A stretch of DNA of 64,000 bases, taken from positions 1-64,000 of the forward strand of contig UQDR01000011.1 of NCBI GenBank assembly GCA_900539835.1. The letters are read 5' to 3'. Position numbers and translations under genes: made by a program. The notes below the pieces were generated by a model that worked only from the letters and a program-made list of their open reading frames with translations, searched no databases and was not told the origin of the DNA. Below, piece after piece: positions 25,480 through 34,837 of the stretch; position 1 is the first letter of the stretch, and every line of letters starts with the position of its first letter. Origin of the DNA: an uncultured Ruminococcus sp. Lineage in GTDB: Bacteria; Bacillota; Clostridia; Oscillospirales; Ruminococcaceae.

Positions 25480-26022
25480 TTGAGAAATAAGCTGGCTTTC
25501 AGAATTTCCTTGGGGGGCATAATCGCCGCAGTGTGCCTTATGCTAATGTTCTGTACTGGAATGTTCCCGATGCTTGACTATACAATCCCTGCCTTTGCAG
25601 GTTTTCTGATGGTTGTAATGATCGTTGAAACCAGTCCTAAATGGGCGGTTACAACTTATTTTGTCGTAAGTGCCCTTTGTCTTGTCATAACACCTAATTA
25701 TGAAGCGTCAATGCTTTTTATTCTGTTTATGGGATATTATCCGATATTAAAATTTTATCTTGACCAACTTAATAATAAAGTATTTTCATGGTCTGTTAAA
25801 TATATAGTATTCAATCTTGCGGCAGCAGTCTTTTTTCTTGCTTTTCAGTATGTGTTTACATCTGTTGACCTGCTTGAAGGAATGGATATATTTGGTAAGT
25901 TTGCGCTCCCTGTGCTGTGGATCATGGGCAACGTTTTTTTCTGGCTTTATGATAAAGTTCTGGGTCAATTAGTGGATTTGTATGTTAATTGGTTCAGAAA
26001 AAAGATTCTGAGAAGAAAATAA
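25480..26022 (+). CDS. Multi-pass membrane protein of unknown function
   Basis: 180 residues, about five to six hydrophobic helices, with a short basic C-terminus (RKKILRRK). The start is TTG with AGAGGTG 8 bases upstream; no ATG fits the N-terminus. Located 15 bases after the J-domain gene in the same transcript. It is compact like an ECF-transporter S component or an MreD-like protein, but I see no motif that would decide. Confidence 0.7.
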   Translation: MRNKLAFRISLGGIIAAVCLMLMFCTGMFPMLDYTIPAFAGFLMVVMIVETSPKWAVTTYFVVSALCLVITPNYEASMLFILFMGYYPILKFYLDQLNNKVFSWSVKYIVFNLAAAVFFLAFQYVFTSVDLLEGMDIFGKFALPVLWIMGNVFFWLYDKVLGQLVDLYVNWFRKKILRRK

Positions 26023-26049
26023 AAGTGTTAAAATAGAGAGGATTTTTTG

Positions 26050-26811
26050 ATGGAGCAAAATCTTAAAAAAAATGACTGCATCGAAAATAAAGCTGAACTT
26101 GATAAAAAAGCAATTCATAAGAAACGAGTTCAGATAATAAGTCTTGCGGTGTTTGCATTGTTTTTGATAGTGGGAACAATAGCAGCAATTCCTATTGCTA
26201 AAGAGCTTAGTGCTGATTTAAAAACACATGAGGGAATTCAAAATCTTACCGAAAAGTTCAGCAGATATAGCGGCATTTGGGGAGTAATTGTCTTTTTGTT
26301 AATACAAACAATACAGGTTATTCTCGCTGTTATACCTCCAATACAAATTTTGGGCGGAGTAATGTTTGGATGGTTTTGGGGAGGAGTCTTGTCTTATGCA
26401 GGAGTTTTCCTCGGAAACTTTATTGTGTTCATGCTTGTGAAAAGGCTTGGCACACCGTTGGTTGATGCGTTTGTCAATGAAAAACAGCTCAAGCGGTTTA
26501 AGTTTTTGCAGGACGAAAAAAAGCTTACCGGAATTCTTATAATACTTTATCTTATCCCCGGCGTACCAAAAGATGTTATAACTTATATCGTGCCGCTGAC
26601 TCAAATCAGCAAAAAGGATTTTTTCCTTTATGTTATGCCGTTTAGAATTCCCGCTGTTTTTATGTCAACGATCCTCGGCGGTAATGTGGGTAACGGAAAC
26701 TATAGAGCAGCATTTGGTATCATAATTGCATTTATTGCAATAGGCGTTATCGGAGTACTGTTTAAGGACGTAATTTTGAACAAATTAAAACGTAATAAGA
26801 AAGCGGATTAA
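26050..26811 (+). CDS. TVP38/TMEM64 (VTT/DedA-like) membrane protein
   Basis: 254 residues. After a charged N-terminus come about six helices. The core VTT domain has the re-entrant-loop signature: GGVMFGWFWGGVLSYAGVFLG followed by LVKRLG, then RFKFLQ. The second half has LYLIPGVPKDVITYIVPLT. The family includes lipid scramblase/flippase-like proteins. GAGAGG lies 8 bases before the ATG at 26050. Confidence 0.88.
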   Translation: MEQNLKKNDCIENKAELDKKAIHKKRVQIISLAVFALFLIVGTIAAIPIAKELSADLKTHEGIQNLTEKFSRYSGIWGVIVFLLIQTIQVILAVIPPIQILGGVMFGWFWGGVLSYAGVFLGNFIVFMLVKRLGTPLVDAFVNEKQLKRFKFLQDEKKLTGILIILYLIPGVPKDVITYIVPLTQISKKDFFLYVMPFRIPAVFMSTILGGNVGNGNYRAAFGIIIAFIAIGVIGVLFKDVILNKLKRNKKAD

Positions 26812-26850
26812 GGCGGTTTGTACAAAATCAACCGCCTATAAATTTTTTTT
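26812..26850 (+). terminator. Terminator after the VTT-family gene
   Basis: GGCGGTT/AACCGCC stem, loop of about 11, then TATAAATTTTTTTT. Confidence 0.8.
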
Positions 26851-26870
26851 GCTTTTTTTCAGAAAAAAGC

Positions 26871-26899
26871 TTGACAAATTATATTCTTTATGATATAAT
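26871..26899 (+). promoter_or_regulatory. Promoter of the tRNA-Gly/Arg/His cluster
   Basis: TTGACA (26871-26876), 17 bases, TATAAT (26894-26899): a consensus promoter as expected for stable RNA. Confidence 0.9.
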
Positions 26900-26931
26900 A
26901 AATTTCGTTGATTAAGAGATATATTTTTTAT

Positions 26932-27005
26932 GCGGGTGTAGTTCAATGGTAGAACTCCAGCCTTCCAAGCTGGCCACGTGGGTTCGATTCCCATCACCCG
27001 CTCCA
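26932..27005 (+). tRNA. tRNA-Gly (TCC)
   Basis: Acceptor GCGGGTG/CACCCGC; anticodon stem CCAGC/GCTGG with loop CTTCCAA; T-arm GGGTTCGATTCCC; CCA encoded. Length 74. A small TGCACC/GGTGCA hairpin with ATTTTT follows at 27006-27027. Confidence 0.95.
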
Positions 27006-27045
27006 TGCACCGATTGGTGCAATTTTTATGTATATAGTTTTTTAT

Positions 27046-27122
27046 GCGCCTTTAGCTCAGCTGGATAGAGCAACTGCCTTCTAAGCAGTAGGCCACTGGT
27101 TCGAGTCCAGTAAGGCGTGCCA
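27046..27122 (+). tRNA. tRNA-Arg (TCT)
   Basis: Acceptor GCGCCTT/AAGGCGT (terminal G-T pair); anticodon stem ACTGC/GCAGT with loop CTTCTAA; CCA encoded. Length 77. The spacer to the next tRNA forms an AGCAGATTT/AAATCTGCT hairpin, probably a processing site. Confidence 0.95.
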
Positions 27123-27149
27123 GCAGATTTATCTTAAATCTGCTATATG

Positions 27150-27226
27150 GTGGGTATAGCGTAGTTGGTTAACGCGTCAGTTTGTGGCACTGAAGACCGT
27201 GGGTTCGAATCCCACTATCCACCCCA
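27150..27226 (+). tRNA. tRNA-His (GTG)
   Basis: Acceptor GTGGGTA/TATCCAC. G at 27149 can form the -1 G opposite C73, typical of tRNA-His. Anticodon stem TCAGT/ACTGA with loop TTGTGGC; CCA encoded. Confidence 0.95.
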
Positions 27227-27249
27227 GATTTTTGCACATTGTGCACATG

Positions 27250-27281
27250 ATCCGTTGTGTAATTAAGCAACGGATATTTTT
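27250..27281 (+). terminator. Terminator of the tRNA cluster
   Basis: ATCCGTTG/CAACGGAT stem, 10-base loop, then ATTTTTG. Confidence 0.85.
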
Positions 27282-27332
27282 GTATCTGTATAATTCAACA
27301 GATAGGCTCCGCTTAATAGTATTTTAAAAATC

Positions 27333-27376
27333 AGGCTTCTCTGAAACCACAGTTGTGTGTCTTGGAGAAGCCTTTT
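27333..27376 (+). terminator. Hairpin in the comEC leader
   Basis: AGGCTTCTC/GAGAAGCCT stem with TTT after it, 30 bases before comEC. Either a second terminator for the tRNA transcript or an attenuator of comEC. Confidence 0.5.
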
Positions 27377-27406
27377 CGGACATAATTTGAGTGACAGAGG
27401 AAAAGT

Positions 27407-29413
27407 ATGAAAAGAAAAATTGCATACGTTGGATTTGGATTTCTCAGCGGGCTGTTGGCTGCATCATTTGGATGGGGAAAGTTTAATTTGCTGATTATTT
27501 TGATAGGCATGGCTTTAACTTTTTTGCTGTTTATAGTTTTAAAAAAATATAGAATCTATGTTACATCAGCGGCAGTCTCCTTTTTTGTGGGAATTTCCTA
27601 TTTTTCATTGTACACTTATTTTGAGTATGATAAAATTATTGCTTATAACGGTCAGGAGATTAATTTTTACGGAACCGTGATTGATTATTCTTATGTCGGT
27701 TCAGATATGGGCAGACTTACTGTTAAGGGAAAAATAAACGGCGATGTTAAAACAGAAATAGCTTTTTATGTTTCCGATGATGATTATGAATATTATGATA
27801 AGGTTGAGGTAAAAGGCAAAGTAGCTAAAATTTCTGATTCAATGAATTTTTCTTCTGAAAGCTATTATAGACCTAAAGGAGTTTATCTCACAGGAAGCGG
27901 TAACGGACAAGCAGCCATAATTGAAAAGAATACAAAACCGTTGCTCAAAGCAATAAAAACCTATCGTGACTATCTTTTCAATAAAATCAATCATATCGTT
28001 GGCGAAGACGAGGGCGGATTTTTAGGAGCAATGCTGTGCGGCGATAAGTCAGAGTTAAGCAGTATCACAAAAACTAAGCTGTATCGTTCCGGTATCGGGC
28101 ATATATTTTCTGTTTCAGGAACACATATTATTATCATAAGCGCATTTTTCAGTGCAGTATTCGGTCTTTTTCTGAAAAATCGGAAATTTAAGTTTATTCT
28201 GATGGAGATCGTTATATGGTCCTTCGCTTTGTTTGCAGGCTTTTCTCCTTCTGTTATAAGAGCGTCAATTATGCTTACCATGCTCTTGCTTTCAGATGTT
28301 CTGTTCAGAGTTGGTGATTGCATGAATACTCTCGGCTGGTGTGCGATTCTGATGACACTAAACAATCCTTATATAGTTCGCAGTCCGTCATTTTTGCTGT
28401 CCTTTTTCAGTGCAATGGCTATCGGAGCAGTTGCACCAAAGGTAACAAATGTGGTACAATATAAAGGAATAGCAGGAAAGCTGCTGAAAAGCGGATTAGC
28501 GTCTTTAACTGTGTTCTTTACCGCAATGCCGGTTTCCGTTCTTTTCTTTGATGAAATATCCCTAATTGCACCCCTTTCAAATGTAATATTAGTGCCCCTG
28601 TGTACTCTGGCTCTGGGGCTTGCCGTAATAGTAGCAGTGACCGGAGGAATAAGCTTTATAGCTATACCTGTGCTTAAAGCCGCCGGCTGGCTTATTCATT
28701 GGGTTATCTTAATAGCTGATAAGATTTCATCTCTTGATTATTCCTATGTCACCGTCAGCAGTATTAATTTGAAAATTATAATTTCTTCTCTGTGTTCAGC
28801 AGTAATTATCTGGGCTGTAATTTCAAAAAAGCTGAAATATTATGTTTTGTCAGCAGTAGCAGCTTACGGAGTAATAATATCTGTTTATAATATAAGCGCA
28901 ATTACTGATGCAAATATAGTCCACCTTTTGTTTTTACCCAACGGTTCAAAATCTCAGGTGATTATATATGAAAATGATAAATGCATTATTGCAGACTTGG
29001 GCGCAAAGGGAAGCCGTAATTCTGCTGTGAATAAATTTATTACAAAAAGAGGAATTAAGTCAATAGAAAGCGTGCTCATTCTTAATGAGTGCTATTATAC
29101 CGCTCAAATCTATGAGAACAATATATATCCGAAGCCAATTGCTTTTTACAGTGACTTTGACAGCGAAACGAACCTATATAAAACAAACGATTTGATTTGC
29201 TTTGAGAATATGAAAATATCATGTGCTGAAAAGAGCTATGAAGTGGCTTTTGAAGATTTTAAGGTAGAAATTCTGTCTGACAGCTTCAGCTTGAACGGAA
29301 AGGATTACTCTTTAAAGAATTATCAATATCCTGTTGAGATAATATTTAAAAATAATGACTATGAAATAAGGAGTCTTGATTATGGCTTTAATGAACAGTA
29401 TAGACTTGGGTAA
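27407..29413 (+). CDS. comEC: ComEC/Rec2-like DNA uptake channel protein
   Basis: 668 residues. N-terminal helices with a DUF4131-type external domain (about 60-165), then the Competence domain with GDKSELSSITKTKLYRSGIG and HIFSVSGTHI (about 225-250) and several helices to about 500. ComEC carries single-stranded DNA across the membrane during transformation. The C-terminal region (about 510-660) sits where the metallo-beta-lactamase domain belongs but lacks the HxHxDH metal motif (the position reads LNECYYTAQ), so nuclease activity is unlikely. It overlaps holA by 32 bases, an arrangement common in Firmicutes. Confidence 0.85.
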   Translation: MKRKIAYVGFGFLSGLLAASFGWGKFNLLIILIGMALTFLLFIVLKKYRIYVTSAAVSFFVGISYFSLYTYFEYDKIIAYNGQEINFYGTVIDYSYVGSDMGRLTVKGKINGDVKTEIAFYVSDDDYEYYDKVEVKGKVAKISDSMNFSSESYYRPKGVYLTGSGNGQAAIIEKNTKPLLKAIKTYRDYLFNKINHIVGEDEGGFLGAMLCGDKSELSSITKTKLYRSGIGHIFSVSGTHIIIISAFFSAVFGLFLKNRKFKFILMEIVIWSFALFAGFSPSVIRASIMLTMLLLSDVLFRVGDCMNTLGWCAILMTLNNPYIVRSPSFLLSFFSAMAIGAVAPKVTNVVQYKGIAGKLLKSGLASLTVFFTAMPVSVLFFDEISLIAPLSNVILVPLCTLALGLAVIVAVTGGISFIAIPVLKAAGWLIHWVILIADKISSLDYSYVTVSSINLKIIISSLCSAVIIWAVISKKLKYYVLSAVAAYGVIISVYNISAITDANIVHLLFLPNGSKSQVIIYENDKCIIADLGAKGSRNSAVNKFITKRGIKSIESVLILNECYYTAQIYENNIYPKPIAFYSDFDSETNLYKTNDLICFENMKISCAEKSYEVAFEDFKVEILSDSFSLNGKDYSLKNYQYPVEIIFKNNDYEIRSLDYGFNEQYRLG

Positions 29414-30440
29414 ACGTTTAAAAATCGAGGATTACGATAACTTGTACTTTTTCTATGGACATGATGTGGGAGCATTGGAAGCCTATGTGAAAAAGCTGAT
29501 AAATAAGCTGGTGCCTCAAGCCGATCAAATCATGAATTTTCATAAATTTGACGGTAAAAAGCTTGATGTAGCCGAGTTTGCAAATGCCTGTGAAGCCCTT
29601 CCGATGTTTGCACAAAGAGTTTGCGTAGTAATCAATGACCTCAATATGGATTCAGTGCCCAAAACAGACGGCGATGATATAAGAAAAATATTGTCCGATC
29701 TGCCTGAAACAACAGTGGTTCTTATCTATGCCACAGGCACAGATCTGTATAAAACTAAGCGTGCCTTAACCGATAAAAATAAACGATTCTGTGATTTTTG
29801 TGCAAAGCATGGAACTTCCTGTGAGTTTGCATATAAAAAAGCGTCGGAGCTGTCAAAGAATATAATAGCAAACGTCCAGCGTTCTGAGTGTACAATTTCT
29901 AAGTATGATGCGGAATATCTTGCAAATCTATGCCTTTGCGATTCAGCATTGATCGGACAGGAGTTGAATAAGCTTACTGCCTATGCTAAGGGTAGAGCAA
30001 TCACGAGAGAGGATATTGATGCGTTGTGCGTAAGACGTGTTGAATCCGATGGATATACCCTTGCTGTAAACATCTTAAAAGGCAATGCAAAAATGGTCTT
30101 TTCAAGATTGTCTGAGTTAGCAGATCAGAATTATGAGCCTTTTGAAATTTTGGGTATAATCAGTTTTTCAATGTCTGATTTATATCGTGCAAAGCTGGCA
30201 AGAGCGTCAGGAAAAATGGCGGGTGATGTTTCTGCTGATTTTAAATATCCTCGTAATCGTGAGTTTGCCGTTAAGAATGCATTTTCTGAGTGCGCCAATA
30301 TCTCTGAAGAACGAATCAGAAAAACTATTGAAATTCTTGCAGATACAGATTTGGCTTTGAAAACTAAATCGTCAGGCATTGCCGCAGATATGCTGACTTT
30401 AGAGCAGTGTGCCGCAAAAGCCATGGCGCTTACATGTTAA
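29382..30440 (+). CDS. holA: DNA polymerase III subunit delta
   Basis: 352 residues. Clamp-loader subunit that opens the beta sliding clamp. The N-terminal domain has YFFYGHDVGALEAYVKKL (degenerate P-loop region) and the segment VVINDLNMD...TTVVLIYA typical of HolA, followed by a helical C-terminal collar domain. AAGGAG is 8 bases before the ATG at 29382, inside comEC. Confidence 0.88.
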   Translation: MALMNSIDLGKRLKIEDYDNLYFFYGHDVGALEAYVKKLINKLVPQADQIMNFHKFDGKKLDVAEFANACEALPMFAQRVCVVINDLNMDSVPKTDGDDIRKILSDLPETTVVLIYATGTDLYKTKRALTDKNKRFCDFCAKHGTSCEFAYKKASELSKNIIANVQRSECTISKYDAEYLANLCLCDSALIGQELNKLTAYAKGRAITREDIDALCVRRVESDGYTLAVNILKGNAKMVFSRLSELADQNYEPFEILGIISFSMSDLYRAKLARASGKMAGDVSADFKYPRNREFAVKNAFSECANISEERIRKTIEILADTDLALKTKSSGIAADMLTLEQCAAKAMALTC

Positions 30441-30455
30441 TTGAGGTAATCTTTT

Positions 30456-31055
30456 ATGGAAAAGCTTAAAATTCCATATGCCGTTGTGGTAGAGGGAAAA
30501 TATGATAAAATAAAGCTGTCATCAATTATTGATTCCCCTATAATAGTGACAAATGGGTTCGGAATATATAAAAACAGTGAAACTGCAAGACTGATACGTT
30601 ATTATGCAGAGAAAACAGGTATAGTTATATTGACCGATTCCGATACCGCAGGCTTTAGAATAAGAGGGCATATTAAAAGTATTGTGCCAAAAGGGAAGAT
30701 TATAAATCTCTATTCGCCTGAAATTTGCGGTAAGGAAAAACGTAAAATTCAGCCGTCAAAGGAAGGTAAATTGGGAGTAGAGGGAATAAGTGCAGAAAAG
30801 CTGAGGACGCTTTTTGTTGATGCCGGACTTGTAAATGAAAATAAATTGTCTAAAAATCCTATAACAAGCCTCGATTTCTATGAATTAAAGCTTTCAGGGA
30901 ATTCAAATAGCACTTTTTATCGAAAGAAAATTCTAAACGCTATGAATCTTCCTGAGAATTTAACCGCAAAAGCATTGCTTGAAGCAGTTAATGCCCGATA
31001 TTCGAAAGAGGAATTTATACAGCTTGTGCAGAAAATACAAGAGGATATTGTGTAA
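30456..31055 (+). CDS. rnmV: RNase M5-like Toprim protein
   Basis: 199 residues. A Toprim domain (about 8-95) has VVVEGKYDKIKL, containing the catalytic Glu, and LTDSDTAGFRIR, the DxD motif. The C-terminal part (KLGVEGISAEKLRTLF onward) fits the DUF4093 domain of RNase M5, which matures 5S rRNA. Fifteen bases after holA, so cotranscribed. In many Firmicutes rnmV sits next to ksgA; here it does not, so a related Toprim role remains possible. Confidence 0.72.
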   Translation: MEKLKIPYAVVVEGKYDKIKLSSIIDSPIIVTNGFGIYKNSETARLIRYYAEKTGIVILTDSDTAGFRIRGHIKSIVPKGKIINLYSPEICGKEKRKIQPSKEGKLGVEGISAEKLRTLFVDAGLVNENKLSKNPITSLDFYELKLSGNSNSTFYRKKILNAMNLPENLTAKALLEAVNARYSKEEFIQLVQKIQEDIV

Positions 31056-31062
31056 AATCTTA

Positions 31063-31091
31063 TTGAAATTTGTTATATCCTGTGCTATAAT
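31063..31091 (+). promoter_or_regulatory. Promoter of pyrB
   Basis: TTGAAA (31063-31068), 17 bases, TATAAT (31086-31091). The leader is only about 60 bases, and no PyrR-type attenuator is seen in it. Confidence 0.75.
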
Positions 31092-31159
31092 ATTAAAAGA
31101 ATGTTACTTTGTGCTTTGAATCGGCATTATTTATTTGATACTTTGAAAGGCTGTTTGAT

Positions 31160-32248
31160 ATGTGCGTGTGTAATGACAGAATAAATTTAATTGACCTTAA
31201 CGATTATCCCGTTTCATGGTGGAATAAGATTTTAAATCTTGCCCATGAAATTATTGAAAATCCCGGTAATTATACAGAAGCCTGCAAAGGTAAAATTATG
31301 GGTACTTTGTTTTATGAACCATCAACAAGAACACAAATGTCATTTCAGACAGCAATGCTGCGACTTGGCGGAACATTAATAGGTTTTGATAACCCTCAGA
31401 CATCTTCGGTTGCAAAGGGCGAGAACATTAAAGATACAACTAAAATTGTGTCCGGATATGCCGATATTATGGTAATGCGTCACCCTGTCGCTGGTTCAGT
31501 CAGAGCTGCAGCTTTAACTGCCGAATGCCCTGTGATCAATGCCGGTGACGGCGGACATCTTCATCCAACTCAGACCTTGACAGACCTGTTGACCCTGAAA
31601 GAAGAAAAGGGAACTCTTGAAAACCTTACAATCGGTCTTTGCGGAGATTTGAAAAACGGAAGAACAGTCCATTCTCTGATTAAAGCAATGAGCTGTTTTA
31701 AGGGTACAAAATTTGTGCTTATATCAACAAAAGAGCTTGCCCTGCCGTCATATATTAAGGACCTGCTTTCAGCAGGCGGATATGAATATAAGGAAGTAAC
31801 AAGCCTTGACGATGCAATGGACGAGCTTGATGTTCTTTATATGACAAGAATTCAAAGAGAGCGCTTTGCTTCTGAGGAGGAGTATCAGCAGCAGAAGGGC
31901 AGTTATATCCTTGATAAGGAGAAAATGAAAAAAGCCAAAAGCGATCTGATTGTGCTTCACCCTTTGCCAAGAGTGGATGAAATAGCGGTTGAAGTCGATG
32001 ACGATAAAAGAGCGCTGTATTTTAAACAAGCTAAGTATGGTATGTTTGTGAGAATGGCGCTTATATTGACTATATTGAAAAATGACGGAAAGCCCGCACC
32101 GCTTATATATGGCAAAGAATATAACGGAGTGAGCTGTTCAAATCCTAAGTGCATTACACATCAGGAAACATATCTGCCAAAATATTTCCGTGGTAACGGT
32201 GATACCGTAATTTGCGACTATTGTGACGAAAGAACACTGATAGAATAA
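31160..32248 (+). CDS. pyrB: Aspartate carbamoyltransferase with PyrI-type zinc tail
   Basis: Condenses carbamoyl phosphate and aspartate in pyrimidine synthesis. 362 residues, against about 300-310 for a usual PyrB. FYEPSTRT (51-58) is the carbamoyl-phosphate motif; [12 protein letters not shown] and [10 protein letters not shown] are also conserved. After the catalytic domain comes a tail with C326-x4-C331 and C352-x2-C355 (CSNPKCIT...CDYCDE). This is the zinc-site pattern of the separate regulatory chain PyrI (CxxxxCxx...CxxC) without its nucleotide-binding domain. In E. coli that zinc domain contacts the catalytic chain, so the tail may stabilise oligomers. Separated from the other pyr genes at 41-45 kb. 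Confidence 0.93.
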   Translation: MCVCNDRINLIDLNDYPVSWWNKILNLAHEIIENPGNYTEACKGKIMGTLFYEPSTRTQMSFQTAMLRLGGTLIGFDNPQTSSVAKGENIKDTTKIVSGYADIMVMRHPVAGSVRAAALTAECPVINAGDGGHLHPTQTLTDLLTLKEEKGTLENLTIGLCGDLKNGRTVHSLIKAMSCFKGTKFVLISTKELALPSYIKDLLSAGGYEYKEVTSLDDAMDELDVLYMTRIQRERFASEEEYQQQKGSYILDKEKMKKAKSDLIVLHPLPRVDEIAVEVDDDKRALYFKQAKYGMFVRMALILTILKNDGKPAPLIYGKEYNGVSCSNPKCITHQETYLPKYFRGNGDTVICDYCDERTLIE

Positions 32249-32302
32249 TACATATCAGCTTCAGCGCATAAAATTAAATATATATTTTAAGGAGATGATT
32301 TT

Positions 32303-32737
32303 GTGACTCAAACTGCAATGATAGTCGGATGGGCTATCGCATTTGTGTTTTTCATAGTCTGTGAGATTTCAACCGCAACAGCCCTCGTGTCAATCTGGCT
32401 TGGCTTTGGTGCCTTGGCAGCAATGTTCTTCGCAATCGGCGGCTGTAGCTTTACAGTACAGCTTGTGGTGTTTGTAGTGGCTTCAACATTGTTGCTCATT
32501 TTTACAAGACCGCTTGTAAGAAAAGTTCAGGGTAAACCAGTGCATACTAATTATGAGCTTGATATAGGTAAAACTGCTGTTGTTACCGAAGATATCAATA
32601 ACGACCTTTCAGTAGGACGAGTTAAGCTTAACGGAGTGAATTGGGAGGCTCGCTCTGAGGACGGTTCAACAATCTCAGCAGGCGCAATCGTAACAGTCAA
32701 GGAAATATCAGGTTCAAAGCTGATAGTTTCAAAATAA
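32303..32737 (+). CDS. NfeD-like membrane protein
   Basis: 144 residues from GTG with AAGGAGATG upstream. Two to three N-terminal helices (about 8-75), then a soluble beta-barrel OB-like domain (GKTAVVTEDINNDLSVGRVKLNGVNWEAR). NfeD proteins partner SPFH proteins, and the SPFH gene follows 32 bases later. Confidence 0.88.
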   Translation: MTQTAMIVGWAIAFVFFIVCEISTATALVSIWLGFGALAAMFFAIGGCSFTVQLVVFVVASTLLLIFTRPLVRKVQGKPVHTNYELDIGKTAVVTEDINNDLSVGRVKLNGVNWEARSEDGSTISAGAIVTVKEISGSKLIVSK

Positions 32738-32769
32738 ACAGCTTATATAATAAGCAGGAGGTATTTTTT

Positions 32770-33744
32770 ATGGAATTCGGATTGTATGTTACACTCGCAA
32801 TAGTTATCTTCTTGTTAATTGTGATAATTCGCAGTATCAGAATCGTTCCTCAAGCCTATGTATTTGTTGTGGAACGTCTTGGAGCATTCCATACTGCATG
32901 GCAGACAGGTCTGCATGTTATGATTCCTTTTATAGATAAAATTGCTAAAAAGGTTTCAATCAAAGAACAAGTGGTGGACTTTAAGCCACAGTCTGTTATT
33001 ACTAAGGATAATGTTACAATGAAAATTGATACCGTTATCTTCTTTCAGGTAACAGATGCAAAGCTCTATACTTACGGCGTTGAAAACCCATTGACAGCTA
33101 TTGAAAATCTTACAGCCACAACACTGCGTAATATCGTCGGTGATTTGGATTTGGAAGCAACTCTTACATCTCGTGACTTGATTAATACTAATATTACAAA
33201 GATCCTTGACGAAGCAACAGATAGATGGGGAATTAAGGTTCAGCGTGTCGAGCTGAAAAATATCCTTCCGCCTCCTGAAATTCAGGACGCTATGGAAAAA
33301 CAGATGAAAGCCGACCGTGAAAGACGTGAAAAAGTTATTCAGGCAGAAGCCGAAAAGAAATCTCAGATTCTTGTTGCCGAGGGTGAAAAGGAATCTAAAA
33401 TTCTTCGTGCCGAAGCTGATAAGGAATCAAAGATTCTTCAGGCTGAAGCTGAAAAAACATCTATGATTCTTCGTGCCGATGCCGTAAGAGAACAGAAAGT
33501 TCTTGAAGCACAAGGTGAAGCACAGGCTATTGAAATGGTACAGAATGCCTTGGCTGAAAGCTTGATAAAACTCAATTCAGCTAACCCTAATGAGAACGTA
33601 ATCCAGCTTAAGAGTCTTGAAGCCTTTGCAAAAGCAGCGGACGGTAAAGCTACAAAGATTATTATCCCAAGTGAAATTCAAGGACTTGCAGGTCTTGCCG
33701 CAGGTCTGAAAGGTGTTTTGACTGAGGATAAAAAAGAGGACTAA
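32770..33744 (+). CDS. SPFH/stomatin-family (band 7) protein
   Basis: 324 residues. N-terminal membrane anchor (about 5-23); SPFH domain with RLGAFHTAWQTGLHVMIPFI and IDTVIFFQVTDAKLYTYGVENP; then a long charged coiled coil (about 175-255) with the recurring unit AEKESKILRAEADKES; a short C-terminal segment. These proteins oligomerise in membrane microdomains. AGGAGG precedes the start. In an operon with the NfeD-like gene. Confidence 0.92.
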   Translation: MEFGLYVTLAIVIFLLIVIIRSIRIVPQAYVFVVERLGAFHTAWQTGLHVMIPFIDKIAKKVSIKEQVVDFKPQSVITKDNVTMKIDTVIFFQVTDAKLYTYGVENPLTAIENLTATTLRNIVGDLDLEATLTSRDLINTNITKILDEATDRWGIKVQRVELKNILPPPEIQDAMEKQMKADRERREKVIQAEAEKKSQILVAEGEKESKILRAEADKESKILQAEAEKTSMILRADAVREQKVLEAQGEAQAIEMVQNALAESLIKLNSANPNENVIQLKSLEAFAKAADGKATKIIIPSEIQGLAGLAAGLKGVLTEDKKED

Positions 33745-33763
33745 ATTAAATAAAAATTAAATC

Positions 33764-33791
33764 GGCATTCACTTTTGAATGCCAATTTTTT
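33764..33791 (+). terminator. Terminator of the NfeD/SPFH operon
   Basis: GGCATTCA/TGAATGCC stem, CTTT loop, then AATTTTTTG. Confidence 0.85.
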
Positions 33792-33797
33792 GTTAAA

Positions 33798-33836
33798 AAT
33801 AAAACCGTCATTGATTTATACCAATGACGGTTTTAT
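33798..33836 (-). terminator. Terminator of rpsB-tsf
   Basis: AAAACCGTCATTG/CAATGACGGTTTT perfect 13-bp stem. On the minus strand it is followed by TATTTTT; it can work in both directions between the convergent operons. Confidence 0.88.
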
Positions 33837-33852
33837 TTGTATTCAATTAATA

Positions 33853-34767
33853 TTATTTAATCATTGAAGCAACTTCATCTGCAAAGTTGTCCTCTTTCTT
33901 TTCAACGCCTTCACCACGTTCAAAACGAACATAGTCAACAACCTTGATTGAACCGCCGAGAGCCTTAGCAGTGTTTTCTACATACTTGCCAACTGAAACC
34001 TTGTCATCCTTAACGAATGCCTGTTCAAGCAAGCAGTTTTCTGTATAGTATTTTCCGATCTTGCCTTCAACGATCTTAACCTTAACCTGTTCAGGCTTGT
34101 TAGCCATCTTAGGATCTTCAGCCATCTGTGCAAGCATGATTTTCTTTTCTTCTTCAAGCGCAGAATCAGGTACATTCTCTTTTCCGAGGTATGCAGGATT
34201 CATAGCTGCTACCTGAAGTGCACAGTCCTTACCAACTTCGTAAACCTTGTCAGCGTCAAGATCTGTATCAAGCTTAACCATAACACCAATGCTTCCGCCG
34301 CCGTGAACGTAAGGTACAAGAACACCCTCAAGTCTCTTGAAACGACGAATAACCATGTTTTCTCTGATTTTGATGAACAAGTCCTGAAGTGATTCTTCAA
34401 CTGTCTTGTCACCGCCGCTGATTACTGTAGCCTTGAGAGCTTCAACATCAGCAGGATTCTTTTCAATTACTGTCTTTGCAACTGCTGCAACAAATGACTT
34501 GAATTCTTCGTTGTTAGCAGCAAAGTCAGTTTCAATGTTTACTTCAACAACAGCGCCTACATTGCCTTCAACTACTGATGTTACAATACCTTCAGCAGCA
34601 ACTCTTCCGCTTTTCTTAGCCTGTGTAGCAAGACCCTTTTCACGGAGAATAACAATTGCCTTTTCTGTATCGCCCTCAGCTTCTTCGAGAGCTTTTTTAC
34701 AATCCATCATGCCTACGCCTGTAGATTTCATAAGTTCTTTGATTTCTGCAACGGATACCTTTGCCAT
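33853..34767 (-). CDS. tsf: Translation elongation factor Ts
   Basis: 304 residues. Nucleotide exchange factor for EF-Tu. N-terminal UBA-like domain with IKELMKSTGVGMMDCKKALEE (10-30 region); core with TDFAANNEEF and YVHGGGSIGVMV; C-terminal dimerisation region with GKIGKYYTENCLLEQ. AGGAGG lies upstream. It follows rpsB with a 70-base gap containing a GGCAGACA/TGTCTGCC hairpin (34805-34824) that could lower tsf relative to rpsB. Confidence 0.97.
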   Translation of the reverse strand: MAKVSVAEIKELMKSTGVGMMDCKKALEEAEGDTEKAIVILREKGLATQAKKSGRVAAEGIVTSVVEGNVGAVVEVNIETDFAANNEEFKSFVAAVAKTVIEKNPADVEALKATVISGGDKTVEESLQDLFIKIRENMVIRRFKRLEGVLVPYVHGGGSIGVMVKLDTDLDADKVYEVGKDCALQVAAMNPAYLGKENVPDSALEEEKKIMLAQMAEDPKMANKPEQVKVKIVEGKIGKYYTENCLLEQAFVKDDKVSVGKYVENTAKALGGSIKVVDYVRFERGEGVEKKEDNFADEVASMIK

Positions 34768-34837
34768 TTTATTTCCTCCTAAAATTTATTTTAATTGAAA
34801 TCAAGGCAGACAAAAATGTCTGCCCGAAATTTTCAAA

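Noticed and set aside
31098..31159. PyrR attenuator before pyrB
   Set aside because: The leader is too short and has no terminator or PyrR-loop consensus.
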